In this document: positions 17,678 to 24,568 of the stretch, in pieces
Layout of the letters: each line of letters begins with the position of its first letter
Position numbering within the stretch: position 1 is the first letter of the stretch
Assembly: GCA_004124535.1 (NCBI GenBank)
Contig: SCKQ01000004.1
Location: 1 to 64,000, forward strand
Length of the DNA: 64,000 nt
From: Fidelibacterota bacterium
GTDB lineage: Bacteria > Marinisomatota > Marinisomatia > Marinisomatales > TCS55
Reading direction: 5' to 3'
The notes under the pieces: model-generated
Seen by the model: only the letters and a program-made list of their open reading frames with translations
Databases searched by the model: none
What the model was told of the DNA's origin: nothing
Position numbers and translations under genes: made by a program

Positions 17678-18903
17678 GTGATCGTTTTCCAGGGTAAAAG
17701 GCGAACGCGGATTTGATCACCCTTTGTTAGGGGTTTATCACCTGGATCAGCGACTATAATACAATTTGCTTCTAGAGAAGAGGTCAGCATGTGGGATCCA
17801 ACTTTTTTGGACGGTGCACAAATCAATTGACCATCTTGTGACCAAGTGTTACCAAAAAGATATCTGGTTTTTACTGCGTCAAGAGGAAAAGATTCATCTA
17901 GTACAGCAGAAATTGTGCTTGACCTTGATTGCCCTGTCATGCTTTCCAATACCGGCCAGACATACTCCATAAAACCGATGAAAGCAGATACAGGGTTACC
18001 TGGCAGTCCAAAAATCAATGCGGTTGAATTGCTTCCAAAAAACAATGGTCTACCTGGTTTTTGGGCTACCTTCCAGAAATGTTCCTTGACACCCAATTCC
18101 ATGAACACATCCCGGACATAATCGAACCTTCCCATTGAAACACCACCGGAAGATATGACCATATCGCAGGTACCAAATGCATCAGCCAAAAATGTTTTCA
18201 GGGCATCCTGGTCATCCTTGATTACATTCTTCAAGACGACTTTAGCGCCAGCACGCCTGGCTAGATCTTCAAACAAGTATAAATTTGAATTGTAAATCTG
18301 TCCCGGTAAAAGATCATTCCCCGGTTCAACTAGTTCATCCCCTGTTGCGAAAAGAGCCAGTCTTGGTTTGCGGTAAACCTGAACATCCTTATAACCGAAG
18401 GTGGCCATTGTTCCAATCTCAGCTGTTGTGATGTAGGTACCATCATTTATCAGCGAGTCTCCTGACCGGATTTCTTCTCCTTCTCTGCGGATATGTTGTC
18501 CTTCTTGAACCTCTGTATACATTTGCACTTTAGCATCACTTTCATACCCACTGCTATCTTCAACGATTACAATTGCATCTGCACCTTGAGGAATAGGCGC
18601 ACCTGTCATGCATTGGGCACATTGGCCCGTACCCACCACTACATCGCCTGGTGATCCAGCAGAAACAACACCAACCATCTTTAGAGCAACTGGACTGTTT
18701 TTACTTGCACCTTTTGTATTTGACGCCTGGACAGCGAAACCATCCATGGCGCTGTTATCGAAACGCGGCTGGGGAAAAGATGCGACTATCTCTGCAGCGA
18801 GAACTCTTCCTCCTGTATCATTGATTGAAACCCTTTCTCGAGTAACACCAGTAATTTGATCATCAATGATCTTGTGCGCTTCAGCGACTGAGATCATGGC
18901 CAT
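17674..18903 (-). CDS. moeA: Molybdopterin molybdenumtransferase
   Basis: 409 residues of the MoeA/gephyrin-E family, with DNSAMDGFAV near the N terminus, GDELVEPG, SSGGVSMGRFDYV and IFGLPGNPVSAF. It inserts molybdate into adenylated molybdopterin. Length matches MoeA (about 400-410). The gene overlaps the TauE-like gene upstream by 10 nt and the rhodanese-MoeB gene downstream by 4 nt (ATGA). No unusual feature is seen. Confidence 0.95.
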   Translation of the reverse strand: MAMISVAEAHKIIDDQITGVTRERVSINDTGGRVLAAEIVASFPQPRFDNSAMDGFAVQASNTKGASKNSPVALKMVGVVSAGSPGDVVVGTGQCAQCMTGAPIPQGADAIVIVEDSSGYESDAKVQMYTEVQEGQHIRREGEEIRSGDSLINDGTYITTAEIGTMATFGYKDVQVYRKPRLALFATGDELVEPGNDLLPGQIYNSNLYLFEDLARRAGAKVVLKNVIKDDQDALKTFLADAFGTCDMVISSGGVSMGRFDYVRDVFMELGVKEHFWKVAQKPGRPLFFGSNSTALIFGLPGNPVSAFIGFMEYVWPVLESMTGQSRSSTISAVLDESFPLDAVKTRYLFGNTWSQDGQLICAPSKKVGSHMLTSSLEANCIIVADPGDKPLTKGDQIRVRLLPWKTIT

Positions 18904-19658
18904 AACCCCACTAGGCCTAACACCCTACGAACAGCAGCGACAACCAGCACTACTGCCAGAAGTCGTCGAATCGTTTGATCTGAAGCGTGGTTCGCACCAA
19001 ACCGAGTCCCCATAAATCCCCCAATCAGGACAGCTATCGAAAACTGAATTATCAAATCACTGTCAAGTTGGGCCTGACCTGAACTAAACGCCCCCGCCAG
19101 GCCTGCAATAGAATTGACGAGGATAAAAAACGCACTGACCGCGGCAGTCGCCTTAGGGGATGCCCAACGGTTGAGGATCAGCAGCGGTGAGAGGAAAATT
19201 CCACCCCCAACTCCCACAAGTCCTGATATAAATCCTAAACCTGCACCGATACCGAGGCCAACGCTAAGTGACGGTGGATTGCAAATATTACCATCAATAT
19301 TTGCAGCCATCACCAACCGCCATGCCGCCCACAAAAGGGTAATAGATAAAGCTGTGTCAAACAACCAATCAATGATCGGAAGATAGGCACCCACATAAGC
19401 AAACGGTATTGACGTCAGGATAAATGGCAGTATGAGTTTCATACTGAAAAATCCCTGCCGACCGTAATGATATAAACCTATGGATGCAACCACGAGATTG
19501 AGACAAAGGGCATGCGGTTTTAACCAGATAGCACCGTGAGACGCAAAAATCGAAAGTGATAAAACTGCCAGATATCCGGAAGCACCACCGTGACCGACCG
19601 ATCCGTAGAGTGCAGCAATAACCGCCAGTGAAAAAAGAAGTTCAATTTGCAGTTCCAT
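18894..19658 (-). CDS. TauE/SafE-family anion permease inside the Moco operon
   Basis: 254 residues with about eight hydrophobic segments and the family half-repeats: GSVGHGGASGYLAVL near the N terminus and SGLVGVGGGIFLSPLL in the second half. TauE/SafE proteins are inner-membrane exporters or importers of sulfite, sulfonates and similar anions. It sits between moaCB (1 nt gap) and moeA (10-nt overlap), so it belongs to the operon. A role with molybdate, sulfite or thiosulfate is possible: the operon handles molybdate and sulfur transfer, and a Psr/Soe-like molybdoenzyme is encoded nearby. No substrate can be read from sequence. Confidence 0.82.
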   Translation of the reverse strand: MELQIELLFSLAVIAALYGSVGHGGASGYLAVLSLSIFASHGAIWLKPHALCLNLVVASIGLYHYGRQGFFSMKLILPFILTSIPFAYVGAYLPIIDWLFDTALSITLLWAAWRLVMAANIDGNICNPPSLSVGLGIGAGLGFISGLVGVGGGIFLSPLLILNRWASPKATAAVSAFFILVNSIAGLAGAFSSGQAQLDSDLIIQFSIAVLIGGFMGTRFGANHASDQTIRRLLAVVLVVAAVRRVLGLVGLWP

Positions 19659-19659
19659 G

Positions 19660-20619
19660 CTAGTGTCTTTGCCCCTCTATCATGGGAAAAACGTGTAAGA
19701 AACTAGGCATGAGCACCGCAAGTGCGTCCTTGGCAGCACCGGGACTGCCGGGCAGGCAGATTACAAAAGTGTTGCCAATCCGACCAACAAGTAGTCTTGA
19801 CAGCATTGCTGTAGAAGTTTTACTCCGACCGTAACTGTGCAGCGCCTGTTCAACACCCGGCAACCGTTGTGTCAACAGCGGTTCAATTGTCTCAATGGTC
19901 ACATCATGCGGTCCAACACCTGTTCCACCAGAGGTAACTACCAGTTCAAAACCTTTACTTATAAGATCCTCAATAACCACCTTCAACCTTGCGCCGTCAT
20001 CGGGAATTACATCACTGTGATCAATCTGGCAACCGTATTTGGTAAGTCCTTCTTTCAGGATTTGACCGGAAGTGTCTTCACTTTTACCTTCATGAACTGA
20101 TTGCGAAAGTACGAGTACTGCTGTTTTTGGTGAATAATCTGACCGATGGTCGCTTCTACCTCCCTTTTTCTCAATGAGATGGACATCCGCTATAGAGATC
20201 GTTTTATCCACTGCTTTGCACATATCGTAGATAGTAAGAGCCGCAACACTGACCGCAGTGAGCGCTTCCATTTCTACGCCGGTTGCTTCTTTGGTTTTTA
20301 CAGACGATTTTATTGAAATGTACGTGTCGGAAATTTCAAATTCAATATCCACCCAAGACAGGTTTAACTGGTGACATAGGGGAATGAGTTCTGACGTTTT
20401 TTTTGCCGCTTGGATTCCAGCCAATTTTGCTGTGGTCAATACATTCCCTTTCGGAATGAAATCATCTTGAATTGATGCAATCGTGGCTTGTTGAAGATGG
20501 ATTTCCCCTTCAGCTTTAGCCATCCGAACTGTGACAACTTTATCAGTCACATCCACCATTTTGACATTTCCTCGGGGATCTAAATGGCTGAAATCAGACT
20601 TATTTATTTTACCCTCCAA
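19660..20619 (-). CDS. moaCB: Bifunctional MoaC-MogA/MoaB fusion
   Basis: 319 residues. Residues 1-155 are MoaC: LDPRGNVKMVDV, LIPLCHQLNL, KTKEATGVEMEALTAVSVAALT and EKKGGRSDH. It completes cyclic pyranopterin monophosphate from the MoaA product. Residues 165-319 are a MogA/MoaB-type adenylyltransferase domain with LVVTSGGTGVGPHDVT and CLPGSPGAAKDAL; it adenylates molybdopterin before MoeA acts. The fusion joins an early and a late step of the pathway. The listed start is a TTG overlapping the end of moaA by 11 nt. The initiation codon is uncertain because GGAGG lies directly within the first codons. Confidence 0.92.
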   Translation of the reverse strand: MEGKINKSDFSHLDPRGNVKMVDVTDKVVTVRMAKAEGEIHLQQATIASIQDDFIPKGNVLTTAKLAGIQAAKKTSELIPLCHQLNLSWVDIEFEISDTYISIKSSVKTKEATGVEMEALTAVSVAALTIYDMCKAVDKTISIADVHLIEKKGGRSDHRSDYSPKTAVLVLSQSVHEGKSEDTSGQILKEGLTKYGCQIDHSDVIPDDGARLKVVIEDLISKGFELVVTSGGTGVGPHDVTIETIEPLLTQRLPGVEQALHSYGRSKTSTAMLSRLLVGRIGNTFVICLPGSPGAAKDALAVLMPSFLHVFPMIEGQRH

Positions 20620-21658
20620 TCTGAGTCATTGACTCCCGACTATCGCTGCCTGTTTTCTGGGCCGTCCAGCCATCGATTTGTTTTTTCCACATAGCCGACA
20701 ATATTAACTCTTTCATTTCTTTATCCGTACCTCCAGAGCGCATTAAATCTCTCAGATTAAGTTCATTATGCGCATAGAGACAATTTCGGATATTCCCATC
20801 CGCGGTAAGACGAATACGATTACAATTCCCGCATAAGTTGCGCGAATATGATGGTATAACAGCGACTTTTCCTGCATAATTAGGCACTTGAAAAATGAAA
20901 TGTTCCGTGGCAGTTCCATCCGTTGTTTTAATATTTGGAAAATGATCCTTCAATTCTTTTTGGATATTTTCAGCACTGAAAAATTTTCCTGTTTTCCAAA
21001 TCTGGTGGGCATCAAATGGCATTAATTCAATAAAGCGGACTGTTAGGGGATAATTCTTTGTCAATTCAACGAATTCAACAATTTCACTATCATTAAAACC
21101 ACGCAGAGCAACCGCATTGATTTTAATGGATGGAATACCGGCAGTTTTTGCAGCTTCCAACCCTTCCATGGCACGCACCAATTCATCCCGGCGAGTGATC
21201 TGAAGAAATTTTTCAGGGTTCAGGGTATCAATGCTAATATTAACACCGGTTAAACCGGATTCTTTCAATTTCCCTGCATACCGACTGAGCAAAACACCAT
21301 TGGTTGTTAAATGGATAGATTCTATTCCTGGCGTGCTGGAGGATTTGCCGACGAGCTTTACGATATCACCTCTTAATAGCGGTTCGCCGCCTGTGAACCG
21401 AATTTTGTTTACACCCAATTCTGATGTAACCTTAACGACTCGCAAAATTTCCTTTGTCGTCAAAATTTCATTTTTTGGCTTGAACAGTACACCCTCTTCA
21501 GGCATACAGTAAATACACCTTAAATTGCATTTTTCATTAACTGCAATCCTGAGGTAATTAAACGTGCGGCCGAATTGGTCAATAATTGGTGGACGTGCAG
21601 ACGCATTTGCCTCACGATCCACATGGGGTTGGATGTGTGTCGTTTGATCCATTCTCAT
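20609..21658 (-). CDS. moaA: GTP 3',8-cyclase
   Basis: 349-residue radical SAM enzyme. The N-terminal cluster is Cys44, Cys48 and Cys51 (CNLRCIYC). The C-terminal cluster lies in NLCGNCNRIRL and NCLYAH. The protein ends IGG, the GG tail needed for catalysis in MoaA. It opens the molybdenum cofactor pathway by rearranging GTP. It is the first gene of a seven-gene minus-strand operon. A perfect 7-bp hairpin (21668-21686) stands 9 nt before the start codon and could affect translation. Two in-frame ATGs (21658 and 21652) are possible starts. Confidence 0.95.
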   Translation of the reverse strand: MRMDQTTHIQPHVDREANASARPPIIDQFGRTFNYLRIAVNEKCNLRCIYCMPEEGVLFKPKNEILTTKEILRVVKVTSELGVNKIRFTGGEPLLRGDIVKLVGKSSSTPGIESIHLTTNGVLLSRYAGKLKESGLTGVNISIDTLNPEKFLQITRRDELVRAMEGLEAAKTAGIPSIKINAVALRGFNDSEIVEFVELTKNYPLTVRFIELMPFDAHQIWKTGKFFSAENIQKELKDHFPNIKTTDGTATEHFIFQVPNYAGKVAVIPSYSRNLCGNCNRIRLTADGNIRNCLYAHNELNLRDLMRSGGTDKEMKELILSAMWKKQIDGWTAQKTGSDSRESMTQIGG

Positions 21659-21667
21659 TCCAAGTCA

Positions 21668-21686
21668 TCCCGACTTTATGTCGGGA
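21668..21686 (-). promoter_or_regulatory. Hairpin just upstream of the moaA start
   Basis: TCCCGAC and GTCGGGA form a perfect 7-bp stem with a 5-nt loop, ending 9 nt before the moaA ATG. Because it covers or abuts the ribosome-binding region, it may act in translation control. A second short stem (TGGTG with CGCCA) lies about 25 nt further upstream on the same strand. I could not match the region to the Moco riboswitch consensus. Confidence 0.3.
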
Positions 21687-21800
21687 ATCGGGAGCAAATC
21701 CTGGCGTTTTCACCAAAACCGTACCGGCCTAATACCTTATGAGCTAATTGGCTGACGTAGGTAATTCGGCTAAAAGAATTAAGATAATTTATTCTTTATT

Positions 21801-21892
21801 ATTAATACAAAGTTGATTTTTTTATGGTGTAAAAGGACGCCCAGCCAAAATGCTTTTCTCAAATTATCAAGATGTGTTTCTCCATCTTGATA
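21801..21892 (-). pseudogene. Decayed duplicate of the 3' end of the DMSO-reductase-family gene
   Basis: Minus-strand translation of this intergenic stretch matches the last 30 or so codons of the molybdopterin oxidoreductase at 24569-27424. One frame reads DGETHLDNLRKAFW against DRETHPDGLRRPLW. After a one-base deletion, the next frame reads GRPFTP-stop-KNQ against GRPLTPQKNQ. At DNA level the two copies are alignable over about 90 bp, including a shared run TTG-N-TTTTTTT and GTGTGTTTC or TGTGTTTC blocks. One CAA codon has become TAA. So this is a non-coding relic, lying 16 bp after the iorB-like stop. It shows that a second copy, or a duplicated end, of that gene once lay here. It also contains a 10-bp perfect inverted repeat (TATCAAGATG at 21865-21874 and its complement at 21883-21892). 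Confidence 0.82.
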
Positions 21893-21908
21893 TGTAAAAC
21901 CTGACTTA

Positions 21909-24020
21909 TCAAATTTTAATGGGCAATTGACGAATGCGTTTCCCTATTGCAGCATAGACAGCATTGACGACGGCAGGGGCAATGGGTGGTAATCCCGGTT
22001 CGCCGACTCCCTTGGGTGGTGCGTCACTTTCTGTCAAATGTACATGAATCTTCGGTGATTCATCCATTCGTATCACTTCAAAGTCGTTAAAATTACTTTG
22101 GTTTACACGCCCATTTTTCAGGGTGATTTTACTTTTCAACGTGGCAGATAATCCATAAATGATTGCACTGGAAATTTGAGCTTTTACTATTGCAGGATTG
22201 ATGATGGTCCCACAATCCACGGCACAAAATACTTCGTGAACTTTCACTTTATTATTTTCAATTGAAACGCGGGCGACTTGTGCCACCCAAGTCCCAAAAG
22301 ATTTATGACAAGAAATGCCTTGATAAGTGGGATCATTCCGAAAATCATTCCAGCCGGATTTTTCTGCCACTAATTTAATCACACCCGCATCCCGTGATGA
22401 TTTTGGCAAAAGATCTAATCTGAATTGAACCGGATCTTTTCCGGCTTTTTCAGCTAATTCATCCATAAAACATTCATTGGCAAATGCATTTTGTGAATTA
22501 TATACGGACCGCCACCATCCCAATGGGATAGGCGTTTTTGTCATTTGAAAATCCACCTGCATATTGGGTATTTCGTAGGGTAAGTGCTTCGCACCTTCTA
22601 ATGTAATAAAATCGATCTTTTCCTTAAAGGGAAATGGGATCTTTATTAATTGGGTAAATAAGATTGAAGGCGCCACAATGCTATGTTTCCATGTTGTTAA
22701 GTTATCATTTTGGTCAAAAGCGCCTTTCATCATATGAAGGCTTGGCGGCCTATAGAAATCGTGCTGCATATCTTCTTCACGGGTCCAAATCATTTTAACC
22801 GGTTTTTTTATTTCATTTGAAATTTCTACTGCTTCAGTCACAAAATCATTGAAAGCTCTACGACCAAAACCACCGCCTAAAAAGGTGACATTTACTTCAA
22901 CTTGTTTTTTAGATAGGCCGGTAATTTTTGAAGCTATTTTCCGAGCGCCGTTGGGATCTTGAGTCCCTGCCCAAACTTGGCATTTGTCCTTTTGAACGTA
23001 TGCTGTGCAATTCATGGGTTCCATGGTTGCGTGGGCTTGAAGCGGCGATTCATAAATCGCTTCAATAATTTTATCAGAAGATTGAAGTGCCTTTTTTACG
23101 TTGCCTTCTTTGCGGACAACTGATCCTTTTTCTTTGCTGGCGTCTAACAGTTGTTTCCTGATTGTTTCATCATCCAGCCCTGCTGCTTCTCCTTCATCCC
23201 ATTTAATTTCAATCTGTTTTCCAGTTTTAAGAGCTGCCCAGGTATTTTTTGCTACTATGGCCAAGCCGCTTTCAATTTCAAAGATTTTAATGACGCCTGA
23301 AATATCACTGACACTTGCTTTGTTAAAAGATTTCAGTTTTCTGCCAAAGACAGGAGAATGAACCATTGTTGCATAAACCATTCCATCCAATTGAACATCC
23401 ATGGCGAATTGGGCCGTTCCATTTATTTTAGAAAGTGTGTCGGTCCTTTTCATATTTTGGCCAATAATTGAAAAATCGCTTTTATTTTTAAGTGTAGGTT
23501 TTTTGGGAACTTTGAGTTGGCTGGCTTTTTCGGCTAAATCGCCATAGGATAGTTTTCTCCCGGTTCTTTCGTGGATTACATTCCCGTTATTCGTTTTGCA
23601 TTCACTTATCGGAACGCTCCATTCTTCAGATGCAGCCATGACAAGCATTTCCCGCGCTGTAGCGCCGGCTTGTCTCAATTTATTATAACCACCAGAAACT
23701 GAATTGCTCCCACCCGTCATTTGCCAGCCGTACTTTTTTCGGTTCGCCGGTGCTTTTTCAACGACTACTTTTGACCAGTCCAAATCCATTTCTTCAGCAA
23801 TAATCATGGGAAGCGATGTTAAAACGCCCTGTCCCATTTCTGACTTCCCAACCATGATTTGAATAATATTATCCGGTTGAACTTTGATCCATGCATTTGG
23901 TTCAAACAGGGTTGCCACACTGGGTTTTCCATTTAATTTATTGGTATAAGGTAAATAAAATCCCAGGACAAGCCCAGATCCTGTAGTGGAAACAACTTTA
24001 ATGAAATCGCGTCTATTCAT
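21909..24020 (-). CDS. Tat-exported molybdenum hydroxylase large subunit (IorB-like)
   Basis: 703 residues from ATG 24020, with AAGGAG upstream. An in-frame start 6 codons earlier exists but is less well placed. The N terminus has a twin-arginine signal, MNRRDFIKVV followed by a hydrophobic stretch. Family blocks include GKSEMGQGVLTSLPMIIAEE, TGGSNSVSGGY, FLGGGFGRRAF and the C-terminal PPKGVGEPGLPP, where the Glu is the likely catalytic one. Architecture and length match isoquinoline 1-oxidoreductase beta and related periplasmic aldehyde or quinoline oxidoreductases, which lack a FAD subunit and pass electrons to cytochromes. The small subunit is encoded just upstream (8-nt overlap). The substrate is unknown. 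The region shows no form I or II CO dehydrogenase loop. Confidence 0.9.
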   Translation of the reverse strand: MNRRDFIKVVSTTGSGLVLGFYLPYTNKLNGKPSVATLFEPNAWIKVQPDNIIQIMVGKSEMGQGVLTSLPMIIAEEMDLDWSKVVVEKAPANRKKYGWQMTGGSNSVSGGYNKLRQAGATAREMLVMAASEEWSVPISECKTNNGNVIHERTGRKLSYGDLAEKASQLKVPKKPTLKNKSDFSIIGQNMKRTDTLSKINGTAQFAMDVQLDGMVYATMVHSPVFGRKLKSFNKASVSDISGVIKIFEIESGLAIVAKNTWAALKTGKQIEIKWDEGEAAGLDDETIRKQLLDASKEKGSVVRKEGNVKKALQSSDKIIEAIYESPLQAHATMEPMNCTAYVQKDKCQVWAGTQDPNGARKIASKITGLSKKQVEVNVTFLGGGFGRRAFNDFVTEAVEISNEIKKPVKMIWTREEDMQHDFYRPPSLHMMKGAFDQNDNLTTWKHSIVAPSILFTQLIKIPFPFKEKIDFITLEGAKHLPYEIPNMQVDFQMTKTPIPLGWWRSVYNSQNAFANECFMDELAEKAGKDPVQFRLDLLPKSSRDAGVIKLVAEKSGWNDFRNDPTYQGISCHKSFGTWVAQVARVSIENNKVKVHEVFCAVDCGTIINPAIVKAQISSAIIYGLSATLKSKITLKNGRVNQSNFNDFEVIRMDESPKIHVHLTESDAPPKGVGEPGLPPIAPAVVNAVYAAIGKRIRQLPIKI

Positions 24021-24501
24021 TGTTGCTCTCCTTGCCACTCACTTTATTTCCGGCTGCACTAAAAATGGCTTTCTTTATTTGTGGATAGGTTCCGCATCGG
24101 CAAATATTCATTTTCATGGCCGAATCAATATCGGATTCATTTGGATTAGGATTTCTCGTAAGGAAAGCAGATGCAGCCATGATTTGGCCGGACTGGCAGT
24201 AACCGCATTGGGGGACATCACCATCTAACCAGGCTTGCTGAATTGGATGTGGATTATCTTCGGACAATCCTTCAATGGTTGTGATCTCTATATCATCTTC
24301 AACGAAGTCTATTGGCGTAACGCAAGACCGGGTTGCTTCCCCATCTAAGTGAATTGTACAAGCACCGCAAAGGCCGCGCCCACAGCCATATTTTGTACCG
24401 GTATATCCCAGCGTGTCTCGGATTACCCACAGGAGTGGCGTATCACTGTCAACATTTACAGTACGCTGTTCACCGTTAATATTTAGACTAAATTCACTCA
24501 T
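24013..24501 (-). CDS. [2Fe-2S] subunit of the IorB-like hydroxylase
   Basis: 162 residues with the two [2Fe-2S] sites CGRGLCGACTIHLDG and CGYCQSGQ plus CRCG. It differs from the two CoxS-type proteins in the window by Gly-Arg-Gly in the first site and CRCGTYPQI in the second, both typical of the IorA subgroup. It has no export signal of its own and is likely carried through Tat with the large subunit. It lies 67 nt after the DMSO-reductase-family gene. That gap holds a 7-bp A/T hairpin (24537-24554) that might attenuate transcription from upstream. Pairing with the downstream large subunit is certain from overlap. Confidence 0.92.
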   Translation of the reverse strand: MSEFSLNINGEQRTVNVDSDTPLLWVIRDTLGYTGTKYGCGRGLCGACTIHLDGEATRSCVTPIDFVEDDIEITTIEGLSEDNPHPIQQAWLDGDVPQCGYCQSGQIMAASAFLTRNPNPNESDIDSAMKMNICRCGTYPQIKKAIFSAAGNKVSGKESNNE

Positions 24502-24568
24502 AGGGATGTCCTTGTGGTTTGTTCAAAAAGGGCGTTAATAAATTTTCATTTATTGAACGGTTAAAATA

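Noticed and set aside
21659..21800. Possible Moco riboswitch upstream of moaA
   Set aside because: Hairpins are present, but I could not match the conserved Moco RNA core; an Infernal search with the Rfam Moco_RNA model would decide.
21865..21892. 10-bp inverted repeat taken as an intrinsic terminator for the iorB-like gene
   Set aside because: No T run follows on the minus strand, and the bases are explained as part of the decayed gene end.
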